A stretch of 64,000 bases of DNA from Anniella stebbinsi (lineage: Eukaryota; Chordata; Lepidosauria; Squamata; Anniellidae), in assembly GCA_029215795.1 (NCBI GenBank), contig JARDYH010000007.1, forward strand, positions 98,905,263 to 98,969,262, read 5' to 3'. Below the pieces are notes generated by a model that did no database searches, was not told the origin of the DNA, and saw only the letters and a list, made by a program, of their open reading frames with translations. Shown piece by piece: positions 10,947 through 20,846 of this stretch (positions within the stretch are counted from its first letter, which is position 1; each line of letters opens with the position of its first letter). The translations under genes and the position numbers were made by a program.

Positions 10947-11505
10947 TTACCGTATTTCCTCAAATCTAAGGCGCCATCGATTGTAAGACGCACCTAAATT
11001 TCAGGGCCACCATCAGGGAAAAAGCTTTGCGTCGATTCTAAGACGCACCTTAATTTCAGCACCCCTTTCCCCCTCCTCACTCACCTCCATCGCCCGTCTT
11101 CACCGCTGCCACTGCTGCTCTGAACCACCACCAGAACTCGCCTTGGCCTGGCAAGGCGTTGTTCCCAGTAATGAGGCGAGCGTTGCCAGCAGCGCGGAGC
11201 AGCAGCGGTGGCGGCAGCGGGGATGGGCGATGGAGGGGAGGGGGGAGGGTTAGGGCCTCGCAAGTCCCCCCTCCCCTCTTACCTTGATCGCTGTCACCTC
11301 AGCCTGGTTCCCAGTAACGACGCCTTGCCAGGCCGAGGGGAGCGTTGCCATCGCCTGTCCTCGCTGCCGCCGCCACTCCGCACCGCTGACAACTCTCCCC
11401 TCGGCCTGGCAAGGCGTTGTTACCCAGTAACGACGCCTTGCCAGGCCGAGGTGAGCGCTGGTGGCGGTGTGGAGCGGCGGCGGCAGCAGCGAGGTGTCAC
11501 TATTT
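10947..11505. mobile_element. GC-rich relic of the 'ccgtatttcc' MITE family
   Basis: It starts ta-ccgtatttcctcaaatct followed by a diverged 'taagacgcacct' motif, as at the ends of the TA-flanked element at 27030-27728. The interior is CpG-rich and holds several copies of cctggcaaggcgttgttaccc in both orientations, including a near-perfect palindrome at 11399-11451. The right tip is missing or decayed. Confidence 0.5.
11399..11451. repeat. Near-perfect palindrome
   Basis: cctcggcctggcaaggcgtt is followed by a short centre and then aacgacgccttgccaggccg plus agg. Single arms of the same unit occur at 11145-11172 and 11314-11340. Confidence 0.85.
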
Positions 11506-11730
11506 CATGTGTTCTTCCTTCAGCATGGCCATAACGCTCAGGTGTCCTTTGGAAGAACCATAGAGATGCATTGTACTTAGGGCTAATCTACACCTACAGC
11601 CCATTCGCACTGGAGGAGGGATGATTGCGAGGGTTCCCTGCTTCTGCGATCGCCCCCACGGGGCACACGTGAGGGAAATGCAGGTTGCCTACCTGTAACT
11701 GTAGTTCTTCGAGTGGTCATCTGTGCAGTC

Positions 11731-11860
11731 ACACATATGGGCTCGCGCCGGCGCCGAGCCCCGTTCGGGAAACTTCCCTAGCTAGCCTAGCGTTTTTGGC
11801 GGGAACCCCTCCCCCCACCATCTCACCGCGCATGCTCCGGGTTCCCGCCTACCTCAGTTC
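11731..11860. repeat. DIRS inverted terminal repeat, 3' copy
   Basis: It is the exact reverse complement of 17501-17630 over all 130 bases. It is CpG-rich (gctcgcgccggcgccgagcc) and would be expected to carry the promoter in the 5' copy. Confidence 0.95.
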
Positions 11861-11972
11861 CTTGAGACCGCATTGGCCTCGCAACCAAGGTAGTATGACT
11901 AAAAACTGGAGCATACCGGTAAAAAGAACACACTGCACACAAAGCGATGCAGAGAGGGGATGGTGGGTGGGT

Positions 11973-12067
11973 TGTGTGACTGCACAGATGACCACTCGAA
12001 GAACTACAGTTACAGGTAGGCAACCTGCATTTCTTCTTCGTGGTCTCTGTGCATCACACATATGGGC
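11973..12067. repeat. DIRS internal complementary region
   Basis: Bases 11973-12032 are the reverse complement of the 3' tip (11676-11735). Bases 12033-12067 are the reverse complement of the 5' tip (17619-17653). The two halves abut directly. In DIRS elements this region templates the joining of the two ends during formation of the circular intermediate (family knowledge). Confidence 0.93.
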
Positions 12068-12112
12068 GAGTAATCAGCAGTACTTACCGGAGGAGGGTCT
12101 GCACGCTGGAAT

Positions 12113-13250
12113 TCAATGGCAGATAGAGGAAAGGACAGCTCTCCCAAAGGATGCGTCCTTGACTGCTCTGGTATCTAGTCTGTAGTGCTTTACGAACGTA
12201 GAGGCATTCGACCACGTCGCGGCTCTACAGATATCCGGGATTGAAGACCCATGGGACAGGGCAGCAGATGTGGCTTGTCCCCTCGTGGAATGCGCGGAGA
12301 ATTCGGCTGGCGGAATTTTCCGTAGCACTTGGTAAGCTAAGACGATAGTGTCTACGATCCAATGGGAGAGGCGTTGCGGAGAAACCGCTAGGCCTTTCGT
12401 CCTGCCTGCGTAGCAAACAAACAACTTATCCGACTTACGGAATGAAAGTGATCTGTCCTTATAGAAAGCTAATGCCCTTCTCACATCTAGGGTGTGCAAC
12501 TTGGAGCAGAGAGAGTCCGTAGGCTCCTTGAAAAAAGTAGGCAGAACAATATCTTGGTTAATATGAAATGGGGAAGAAACCTTAGGAACAAACGAGGGTC
12601 CCGGACGTAACACCACCTTATCTGGGAAGAATTGTGTGTAAGGTGGGTGAAGCATCAGTGCGGCCAGTTCCGAAGCTCGCCTTGCCGATGTGATGGCAAC
12701 AAGGAATGCCGTTTTCAGAGTCAGTAAACGTAGGTTAACGGTGGCCAAGGGCTCAAAGGGTTTTCCCGTGAGGGCAGTTAGGACCACCGATAAGCTCCAT
12801 TGAGGGGTAATGGATCGCAACTGGGGAAATAAGTTCCTAAGTCCTTTCAGGAATGTTCTAGTGATGGGGTGCGTAAAAATGGAAAAACCATCAACCTTAA
12901 CATGGTGCCTTGAAATAGCCGCCAAATACACCCTTAGAGATGATAACTTCAGTCCCGTGGAGTGTAGGGAATATACAAAATCAATTACTCCGGAGATGGG
13001 GCCATTGACAGGGCTAAAGCCATTTTGCTTCGCAAATTCCTGGAAACGCTTCCATTTCCTAGCATATGATGCTCTGGTGGAGGGTTTTATGGAAGCTTCA
13101 AAGATAGTCTTTAATGCAGGTGGTAAGTGGAGTGACTGCCAGTTGGTTGGATCCTCCACGCTGTGAGTTTCAGGGACTGCAAGTCGGGGTGTAGGATCTT
13201 GCCGTTTTCCTTTGACAGCAGGTTCTGGCGCTGCGGTAGATGCCAGAACT
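12113..13250 (-). CDS. DIRS tyrosine recombinase (ORF3)
   Basis: The open frame extends from 14968 to 12113 (951 codons), but recognisable recombinase begins about residue 606 of that frame (near 13153: DPTNWQSLHLPPALKTIF). Features in order: a SAM-like core-binding half (STRASYARKWKRFQEFAKQ), catalytic Arg near residue 763 (ITSARRASELAAL), the H-x-x-R box AHSTRG (His 893, Arg 896), and the nucleophile Tyr at about 929 (FVKHYRLDT). This enzyme integrates the circular DNA intermediate. No frame damage is seen. The true start codon is unknown: the protein may be made by frameshift, re-initiation or splicing after the RT ORF. The feature start given is approximate. Confidence 0.9.
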
Positions 13251-15054
13251 GGCGCCGCGCTAAGCGACACAGAGGGGTAAACCACGGTTGTCGTGGCCAC
13301 CAGGGAGTTATTAAGATGGCGTTTGCGAGGGATCTGCTGGCTTTGGCTATTGTCCGAGATATCAGTGGGAATGGCGGAAACATATATAGGAAGTCTTTGG
13401 ACCAATCCCACTGGAATGCATCTCCTAGAGACGCAGGTCCAATCCCCGCCCGCGAACAGTAATTTTGACAGGCTGCATTGGCAGAAGTCGCAAATAAATC
13501 TACAGAGGGGAGACCCCACCTGTCGAACAGCATGCAGAGAACGTCTCTGGCTAACTCCCACTCGTGAGTGTTGGCGAATTCCCGACTGAGAGTATCCGCC
13601 AACCCATTGTCTGTGCCGGCGATGTGCAGCGCGGAGAGACAGATCTTGTTGCGTATCGCCCAGCGAAAAATGCGTAGTGTGAGGTTGAGGAGACGGGAGG
13701 AACGCGTCCCTCCTTCCTTGTTGATATACCACACCACGGCGGTATTGTCGGAGAGTATTTGCACGTGGTGACCTCGTAAGAGGGGCAGAAAGCTGTGGAG
13801 GGCCCGTTTGACGGCCAGCAGCTCGAGGACATTGATGTGTAGGGATCTCTGGGCGTGTGACCATTTTCCTTGTATTCTCAGGTCGTCTACATGAGCTCCC
13901 CAGCCCTCCAGGGAGGCGTCCGTCGTGAGTACCCGAGTGGGCTCGTGTTGATGGAACGGGAGGCCTTGCGAAAGATGAGCCATAACCGACCACCATTCGA
14001 GAGACGGAAGGACGGAGAACGGAAGGGTAAGTATCGTCCTGTGAGGGTTCTGTTCCGGGCAGTAGTGCTTTAGGAGCACCTGTTGAAGGGGGCGCATGTG
14101 TAGTCTGGCCCACCGAACAACGAATACTGAAGAGGCTATCAGGCCCAACAACCTTAGTACCGCGAACGCTGTTGTTCTGCGGGTGTAGCGGAGACGGGTG
14201 GCGAGGGCTTGGATACTGCGTCTGCGTTCCACAGGAAGAAATGCGCGACCCAGAACCGAGTCGATGGACACTCCGATAAACTGAATCTGCTTTGTTGGTT
14301 GCAATACTGACTTTTCCACATTTATTTGCAGCCCGAGCTCGGTGAGGCAGGAAGTAACCATGCGAACGTCTTTGAGAGCCTGCCGACGAGACGTGGAGAC
14401 GATTAGCCAATCGTCCAGGTAGGGGTATATCTCGATATCTTGCGATCTGAGATGGGCGCATACAGCCGCCATACACTTGGTAAAAACACGTGGAGCAGTT
14501 CGAAGGCCGAATGGGAGAACCGCGAATTGGTAGGCTTGACTTCCCACAATGAATCGCAGGAACTTTCGATGCGCGCAGTGAATTGGGATGTGGAAGTAAG
14601 CATCTTTGAGGTCCACGGATGTGAACCATCTGTTTCGCTTTAGCAATGGTAGTATTTGTGCTAATGTAATCATGCGAAATTTCTTCGGTTGTATAAACTT
14701 GTTTAGATGTCTGAGGTCCATAATTGGGCGGAGGCCTCCGTCCTTCTTTGGAACCGTGAAATAGCGCGAGTAAAAACCCGCTTTTTTTAGTTTTTGAGGA
14801 ACGACCGTGATCGCTCTCTTTTCCAAGAGCGTGGATATCTCTTGGATGAGTACTGTAGATGGTTGAGTGTGTCGCACCATGCCAAGGGGGGGACGAGCCA
14901 CAAACTCGATACGATAGCCCTCGGCTATGGTGGACAGAATCCACCGATCCGTAGTAATGCTTTCCCATGCTGGCAGGAAGGGTAGCAGTCTGTTGTAAGG
15001 ATCTTTGAGGCTGCGAAAGGGTACCGCCGAGTCAAAGGCGCCGTTTCGCGCCAT
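13111..15054 (-). CDS. DIRS reverse transcriptase, RNase H, methyltransferase-like ORF2
   Basis: An intact frame of 647 codons. The reverse transcriptase core has VDLKDAYFHIPI (about 147-158), PFGL (181-184) and the catalytic YLDD (212-215). RNase H has TDAS (378-381), an ELLA Glu near 411, SDNT (435-438) and a closing Asp near 487 (NGLADTLSR). A C-terminal segment (FDRWGLPSVDLFATSANAAC, DWSKDFLYMFPPFPLI) is the Dam-like methyltransferase region characteristic of DIRS. The start ATG (complement of 15052-15054) overlaps the end of the gag ORF by 23 bases, and its 3' end overlaps the start of the recombinase domain. Codons are clean and no stop or frameshift is present. Confidence 0.95.
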   Translation of the reverse strand: MARNGAFDSAVPFRSLKDPYNRLLPFLPAWESITTDRWILSTIAEGYRIEFVARPPLGMVRHTQPSTVLIQEISTLLEKRAITVVPQKLKKAGFYSRYFTVPKKDGGLRPIMDLRHLNKFIQPKKFRMITLAQILPLLKRNRWFTSVDLKDAYFHIPIHCAHRKFLRFIVGSQAYQFAVLPFGLRTAPRVFTKCMAAVCAHLRSQDIEIYPYLDDWLIVSTSRRQALKDVRMVTSCLTELGLQINVEKSVLQPTKQIQFIGVSIDSVLGRAFLPVERRRSIQALATRLRYTRRTTAFAVLRLLGLIASSVFVVRWARLHMRPLQQVLLKHYCPEQNPHRTILTLPFSVLPSLEWWSVMAHLSQGLPFHQHEPTRVLTTDASLEGWGAHVDDLRIQGKWSHAQRSLHINVLELLAVKRALHSFLPLLRGHHVQILSDNTAVVWYINKEGGTRSSRLLNLTLRIFRWAIRNKICLSALHIAGTDNGLADTLSREFANTHEWELARDVLCMLFDRWGLPSVDLFATSANAACQNYCSRAGIGPASLGDAFQWDWSKDFLYMFPPFPLISRTIAKASRSLANAILITPWWPRQPWFTPLCRLARRQFWHLPQRQNLLSKENGKILHPDLQSLKLTAWRIQPTGSHSTYHLH

Positions 15055-17272
15055 AGTCCTGCTTGCGAGACTTTCCGAACCTAGACGAAGGCTTACGTGA
15101 TTGGTACGAAGTCTGGGGTTGCTGAGATTGGTAACGCTGGGAACGTTCCTGCTGCTGGCGAGACTGGTAAGGAAGCGGCCGATACCAGCGACGTTGCCGG
15201 TGAGGCTGTTGGTGCTGCTGCTGCTGTGACGGCACGCTCATTCTTTTTGCAGTCATTTTGGCTTTATGGATGACATCCATAGTATCGTCCGTGGTGGCAT
15301 GGAAGAGCCCTTCCCCGTCAAAGGGCAGATCTTCGATCCGGGCTTTTGTTTCTGTCGGCAAGTTTGACGACCGTAGCCAAGCATGGCGTCGCAAGGCCAC
15401 CCCCGCCATAAGAGCTTTTGCAGTACAGTCCGTTTGATGGTTGGCAGTGGCCAGCTGTTGTCTTGACAATCTCGCTGCCTCCGCCTGGAAAACTCTTGCC
15501 AACTCGCGTTGGTCGTCCGGCAGGTAATCGGTGAGAGTGGAGATTTTCTCCCATAAAAATAGTTGATAACGGGCCATGGTGGCCTGGTAATTCGCTACCT
15601 TGAACCCTAGTGCCGCTGAAGAATAAAGTTTTCGGCCGACTGCATCCAGCTTTCTTCCCTCCTTGTCAGTTGGAGCGGCGTGGGACCGTCCCGTCCTACC
15701 GACTGATGACTCCACCACAATTGAATTAGGTTTTGGGTGCGTAAATAGGAACGGGGCGTCCGCCTCTTGGACTTTGTACAATGCGTCCAGCCTTTTTGTC
15801 GTTGGGCCCGATGTAGCTGGATTTGGCCATGCTTCTTGCAACGTTTGCAGGAGAGTAGGCACTACTGGAAGCGTAGGCTGAGGTGTCGGATTCAGATACA
15901 TTACATCATATATTTTGTCCTTTAATGGCTGCTTGGGTTGCTGCAGATCCAGACCCAGAGATTGAGCCATACGCTGCATCTGATCCGAGAATGCCCCTAA
16001 TTCTAATGAAGGGGACACTCTGTCTGAGGCCACCACCTCGTCGGCGGGAGAAGGCGCCGATGGTGGGGGGGAAGGAATTGAAGACGTATCTGACGCATAG
16101 TCTTCTCGTGAGGATGGAGAAGGCTCTCGCATCGGTACCGACAGTTGTAAGGAATGCGAGGGTGTTCGTGACCTCGCTGCTGTTGGGGCAAGTCGCTTAC
16201 CCGTATATGGGTCAAATCTAAATTGTTTCTGCGGGCGATGCCCAGAGGTACTGCGGGCTCGCTCAGAAGACACGTCCCAATCATGGGATCGGGATCGCGA
16301 AAGTGCCCGGGACCGCTCCGTGACCCCTGATGTACGGGATCGGGGGGAAGGCGGTAGATCTTGTTCCGGGTCAGAATCCAGCGAGATAGGCTGAACGGTA
16401 CCGAGGGGGTCGGTGCCGAGGCCAGGATGGTCCTCGGAGTCGAGTTGATCCACTGTCACGATCTCGGAAATGTCGATCTCGGAAGAGAAGTCAATCGGAG
16501 ACCGGGGCGGCCGCAGCGGTAGCGACGCAGCCCTGTCCCTCGGAGTGGACGCCCTTCGTGCATCCCTCGGTACCGATGCCGGTGGAGCTGACGTCGGCGT
16601 CGCGTGGGCCGTCCTCGGTGTCGAAGGTTGCAGTGTCAGCGGTGTCGATGACGGTCGAGAAGGGCTCGGTACCGACGGGAGTTGCTGCTTCCCAGACATC
16701 GAAGCAGTTGTCGACGCTGTCGGCGCCGAGTGTTTTTTCTTTTTTGCCTTCGATGTCGACAGCGGCTCCGATGCCGATCTCTTCGACGCCGATGACGCCG
16801 CCGCCGATGGCTTCGGTACCGAAGATTTCGAAATGGCCGACTTATCTCGGTGTTTCTTCGGTTTCTGTAGCTGGGTCTTCGCACTTTTTGATGGGGGACG
16901 GGTCCCCGTCAGTGGGTCCAAAACCCCATGGCCTTCAGCAATCACAGTGCCGGGCGATGCTGGGTCTGAGCGACTTACTGGCGGCCGCCAGCGCTCCCCA
17001 GAAGTCGAGTAGGCCTTGTCGGACAAATCGTCCCGAGGAGAACGTGGCAATTCTCTCTGCCTGTCCACTGCCGACAGAGCGTTGCTCCAGAGGAGACTGC
17101 GCAGTCTATCTGCCCTATTCCGCCGGGTTTGCCGGGAAAAAGACATGCAGTGAGAACATGTCTCCACAACGTGGCCCTCTCCTAGGCACAGTAGGCAGAG
17201 GGAATGCCCATCGGTAAGGGTGAGCTTTGCCTTACATTTTAGGCAACGCTTGAAAAGGGCTGCCTGCGCCAT
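15032..17272 (-). CDS. DIRS gag-like ORF1
   Basis: An intact frame. I place the start at the ATG at 17272 (746 codons) rather than the first ATG at 17380, because the extra 36 codons are encoded by simple T/A repeats. The N-terminus carries a putative zinc module with three CxxC pairs (Cys 10/13, 26/29, 39/42) and His 34 and 41. The middle is Ser/Pro/Arg-rich and low in complexity. A conserved helical stretch follows (GAFSDQMQRMAQSLGLDLQQ), shared with the decayed copy at 51600-53348. The C-terminus is Gln/Arg-rich and basic, suggesting nucleic-acid binding. The role is inferred as a nucleocapsid-like protein. Confidence 0.9.
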   Translation of the reverse strand: MAQAALFKRCLKCKAKLTLTDGHSLCLLCLGEGHVVETCSHCMSFSRQTRRNRADRLRSLLWSNALSAVDRQRELPRSPRDDLSDKAYSTSGERWRPPVSRSDPASPGTVIAEGHGVLDPLTGTRPPSKSAKTQLQKPKKHRDKSAISKSSVPKPSAAASSASKRSASEPLSTSKAKKKKHSAPTASTTASMSGKQQLPSVPSPSRPSSTPLTLQPSTPRTAHATPTSAPPASVPRDARRASTPRDRAASLPLRPPRSPIDFSSEIDISEIVTVDQLDSEDHPGLGTDPLGTVQPISLDSDPEQDLPPSPRSRTSGVTERSRALSRSRSHDWDVSSERARSTSGHRPQKQFRFDPYTGKRLAPTAARSRTPSHSLQLSVPMREPSPSSREDYASDTSSIPSPPPSAPSPADEVVASDRVSPSLELGAFSDQMQRMAQSLGLDLQQPKQPLKDKIYDVMYLNPTPQPTLPVVPTLLQTLQEAWPNPATSGPTTKRLDALYKVQEADAPFLFTHPKPNSIVVESSVGRTGRSHAAPTDKEGRKLDAVGRKLYSSAALGFKVANYQATMARYQLFLWEKISTLTDYLPDDQRELARVFQAEAARLSRQQLATANHQTDCTAKALMAGVALRRHAWLRSSNLPTETKARIEDLPFDGEGLFHATTDDTMDVIHKAKMTAKRMSVPSQQQQHQQPHRQRRWYRPLPYQSRQQQERSQRYQSQQPQTSYQSRKPSSRFGKSRKQDYGAKRRL

Positions 17273-17318
17273 TGCCGCAGCAGGCGGCTCAGCAGGAGCG
17301 AAAACAAATAACCTAACT

Positions 17319-17368
17319 ACTATTATTATTATTAATTTTTTTTTTTTTTTTTTTTTTATATATATATA
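17319..17368. repeat. T-rich simple repeat in the DIRS 5' leader
   Basis: A (tta)n run, a poly-T tract and a (ta)n run lie between the 5' repeat and the gag ATG. Length variation between copies would be expected. Confidence 0.8.
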
Positions 17369-17500
17369 TGTTAAACACAATACTAACGCTAAGCTAACTA
17401 ACTATTCTAACTTTGTTTTTTTTTTTTGAACAGATATACGAACGACGAAGAAACGTCGGAGGAAGTCTCCCGCGAGGCTAATTCACCAGCGGTCGAAGAA

Positions 17501-17630
17501 GAACTGAGGTAGGCGGGAACCCGGAGCATGCGCGGTGAGATGGTGGGGGGAGGGGTTCCCGCCAAAAACGCTAGGCTAGCTAGGGAAGTTTCCCGAACGG
17601 GGCTCGGCGCCGGCGCGAGCCCATATGTGT
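17501..17630. repeat. DIRS inverted terminal repeat, 5' copy
   Basis: It is the exact reverse complement of 11731-11860. It lies upstream of the gag ORF on the - strand, so it is the likely promoter region. A further 23 bases (17631-17653) form the unique 5' tip that is matched by the internal complementary region. Confidence 0.95.
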
Positions 17631-18119
17631 GATGCACAGAGACCACGAAGAAGAAGTTTCTGCAATGACAGGAATGCCGTCGCGGGGGGATGTGTGTCCC
17701 CTGATGGCACTTCCTCGTGTGGATCAGGAGAAGTGGGCGGGGCTAGGCTGAGGATGCAGCTATGGGACTTTTTGTATGAATCTGGAGGGCTGCGCATGAA
17801 CGGAAAATCACAGCTACGCATGGCGTGGATAGGACTTCCAGTGAATATGCGATGCTGCGCAGATTATGTTCGTGTTAAAAAAAATTACACACAGTGGGCA
17901 CCAAAACACACCAATACCCAATCAAAATCTGTGCTGAAAATGGTGGACGTCCACTCTCGCACACCTCCGAAACTGCTGGACATGCCCCTGACAGTGGGAT
18001 CGCTGTTCGCTGAGCCAGGAACTTGTGCTGAACAGCAGCAACTTCACGAAGGTGGGGCACACCAGCCGTGGACTTCCAGATTGTAGCGAGAGAGCCGAAG
18101 AAATCATGACAAAAGCAGT

Positions 18120-18570
18120 TAGTGATATTCCTTTTTTTATATATATAATTTTATTAATTTTTAACATATATATCACAGAAAATAAACACAATACTTATAA
18201 AACTCTCTACAACCCCCCGTGCTCCCCTTCCCCTGAGACCTTCTTACTCTATTATTTTATACACTTTTCCAAAATTGCATTGATTCTTTTGAAGGTGTAC
18301 ATCCTCTCCCCTTTTCTAAAACATATTCTAAAAATACTCCCCAAATACTTCCAAAATCATTCTTTTTAGTTAATCCCTTCTTAACTTTCATTATACATGT
18401 TAATCTATCATTAATTGCAATATCCCACACTCCTTTATACCATTCTTCTATACTAAAATTCCCTTGTATTTTCCAACTTTTAGCTAACATTAATCTCGCC
18501 GGTGTCAGGAGATTGTTTATCAATTCTTTTGTATTATTATTACCATATTCTTTATCAAATAACCCCAATA
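18120..18570 (-). repeat. L1 ORF2 3' end fragment
   Basis: The complement encodes ELINNLLTPARLMLAKSWK and EEWYKGVWDIAINDRLT, then NDFGSIWGVFLEYVLEKG, closely matching the L1 ORF2 tail at 38072-38539. It is followed by a T/A-rich stretch corresponding to the element's 3' end. Confidence 0.8.
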
Positions 18571-18574
18571 AAGC

Positions 18575-19115
18575 TATATAAAGAAAGCAAATGCACAGTT
18601 ACAAGATGGGGGATACTTGGCTCAGCAATACTACAAGCAAGAAAGATCTTGGAATTGTTGTAGATCACAAGCTGAATATGAGCCAACAGTGTGATGTGGC
18701 TGCAAAAAAAGCAAATGCAATTTTGGGCTGCATTAATAGAACTATAGCTTCCAAATTGCACAAGGTACTGGTTTCCCTCTATTTGGCACTGGTTAGGCCT
18801 CATCTCGAGTATTGTGTCCAGTTCTGAGCACCACACCTCGAGAAGGATGCAAGTAAGCTGGAGTGGGTTCAGAGGAGGGCAATAAATATGATCAGAGGTC
18901 TGGAAATAAAGCCCTATGAAGAGAGACTGAAAGAACTGGGCATGTTTAGCCTTGAGAAGAGAAGACTGAGGGGAGATATGATAGCACTCTTCAAATACTC
19001 AAAAGGTTATCACACAGAGGAGGGCCAGGATCTCTTCTTGGTCATCTCAGAGTGCAGGACACAGAATAATGGGCTCAAGTTACAGGAAGCCAGATTCTGG
19101 CTGGACATCAGGAAA
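18575..19115 (+). repeat. CR1 LINE fragment (RT C-terminus)
   Basis: It encodes blocks such as [38 protein letters not shown] and [12 protein letters not shown], then (after a stop) [20 protein letters not shown] and [14 protein letters not shown]. These are the conserved C-terminal region of vertebrate CR1 reverse transcriptase. Stops interrupt the frame. Confidence 0.9.
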
Positions 19116-20370
19116 AACGTCCTGACAGCAGAGCTGCCTGTTTACTACATACACAGAGAGCGAGAGGCAGGCAGAGCGAGGAGGAGAGGAGTTGGGATCC
19201 GGACCATGGATCTGGCTGTGCTTCATCCTAATCTGTGATTTTCTCTCAGCAAAAAAAGAAAGAAAGCCAAGTCATCAATGCTGAGGTTTAAAAGTCAATG
19301 GTGATTTTTGTTTTATTTATTTTACTAGCGAAGGTCTTGATTGTCCTTTCCTCCTCCACCATCACCACCACCCTTTCCTTCAGATGCTGAAAGGGGACAG
19401 ATTTGGGGTTGGGAACGGATAGTGGTGCTTGTGGAGAGAAGGAATCACATGGATCAGAGAGTAGACACTTTGCATATGGTTTTTGGCTGTGTCTGTGTGT
19501 GAGTGATAGAGACTGAGTCTGTGTATGTGTGTGTGCCTAACTTTTCAGTTTGTGATTTTGAGGGCTTATTACAGGCAGGCAGATGATGAGCTGCAATGAC
19601 TAGAGCAAGATCAAAACTCCAAGGTGGAGGAGGGAAGGCACCCACGTCCATCACAATGCCCATCAATGACAAGAACCAATGAACTGGAGGAGAAGTAGAC
19701 AGGGCAGGGTGGGGTGGGGTGGAGTGGGAGAACGAACAAGCGAACTGAGGTTTCATCGGCACAATGGTGATACCACAAACGCACATGAAAGGGACCATTA
19801 GCCTGACGTGCGAATGAAATGGAGGTGGAAATCGCAAAGGCAAACTAGGAAAAAAAAGTAGATGTGATGGAGCCCATAGTGATGGCCACCAATTTGGATG
19901 ACTTTTAAAGGGGGTTGGATAAATTCCTGGAAGAGAAGGCTATCAATGACTACTAGTCCTGATGGCTATGTGCTCCCTCCAGTAGCAGAGGCAGTAAGCG
20001 TGTATACACCAGTTGATGGGGGAACATGGGTGGGAGGATGCTGTTGTACTCATGTCCTGCTTGTGGGTCCCTGGTCAATAGCTGGTTGGTCACAGTGTGA
20101 ATGGAGTGCTGGACTAGATGGACCTTTAGTCTGATCTAGCATCAGGGCTCTTATGGCTTTGTGGTGAGGGAATCAAAGAAGCCACAATGAATTTCGTATG
20201 TGAGAAAGATCTTACTTTGCCCAGTATACATACGTCAGAGTATTTTACTGGTTCCTTGACCACAAAGCAGCATTAAATCATGACCTTCTAATTGTTGCTT
20301 ACAACACAGATACAACGGGTTCTGGACAGCACTGGTGCTGCCTGGGTATCATTGTTTTTAATGAAAAACA
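19115..20370. other. POLQ intron sequence, partly old repeat
   Basis: 19880-20155 has the sequence of a very common interspersed repeat (ctatcaatgactactagtcc, agtgctggactagatggacc). The remainder shows short purine- or TG-rich stretches and no gene. Confidence 0.45.
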
Positions 20371-20559
20371 GGTTATTATTCAGGTATAAATAGCGCACGT
20401 GCCAAAGAGAATGCATGGCATCTATTGGCTGGGAATTCTTTGGATGGAACATCATGGAAAATGCTGTTGTGCCATGATATGATGCAGCAATCGAACACCT
20501 AGATGGTGGGGGGTGTTTACAGTTTGGTGACCTGTTAGCAGTTTTGAGACTCTTTTCTG

Positions 20560-20705
20560 AGGGGCTGCTTGTATGAATGCAATACATTCCTGTGGCCTTT
20601 TTTCTGGTCATTCCAAAGGACACTTCATTATTATGGCCAGGCACAGGGAGGGGGTCATTCCAATGGAGCCTGTATGATACTGGTACTCCTGGGAAGTTAG
20701 AAGTG
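20560..20705 (+). repeat. Isolated unit of the 22450-23345 tandem repeat
   Basis: ggtcattccaaaggacactt and gtcattccaatggagcctgt match the unit of the array that resumes at 22450. The half-L1 at 20710-22449 lies between. Confidence 0.65.
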
Positions 20706-20846
20706 TGAGCTGTGGGGGCGGAGCTTGGACACCAATGAAGATGGAGGTGTGATCTCAGAGCTCCTCGCCTAAAAGAAATGATTTAAGCCAAAAAAGATAA
20801 ATCAAAAGGAAACAACTCCTGAAAATAAACCTCTGGTCTGCTATAA

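Larger units (their letters stand above)
11676..17653 (-). mobile_element. Structurally complete DIRS retrotransposon
   Basis: This is a tyrosine-recombinase retrotransposon of about 5.98 kb, transcribed on the - strand, in the last POLQ intron and in the same sense as POLQ. It has three open ORFs (gag-like, RT-RNase H, tyrosine recombinase), inverted terminal repeats identical over 130 bp (11731-11860 and 17501-17630), and an internal complementary region (11973-12067) carrying the complement of each tip side by side. These are the hallmarks of the DIRS order, which replicates through a circular DNA and integrates by the recombinase without a target duplication. Borders were set from the internal complementary region: the left tip is aaatgcaggttgcctacctg at 11676 and the right tip ends gaccacgaagaag at 17653, with a 3-base ambiguity from the repeated aag. 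Confidence 0.95.

Noticed and set aside
16558..17217. 219-codon + strand ORF
   Set aside because: It is the antisense shadow of the DIRS gag ORF, open because of the Ser/Pro/Arg-rich codons on the real strand.
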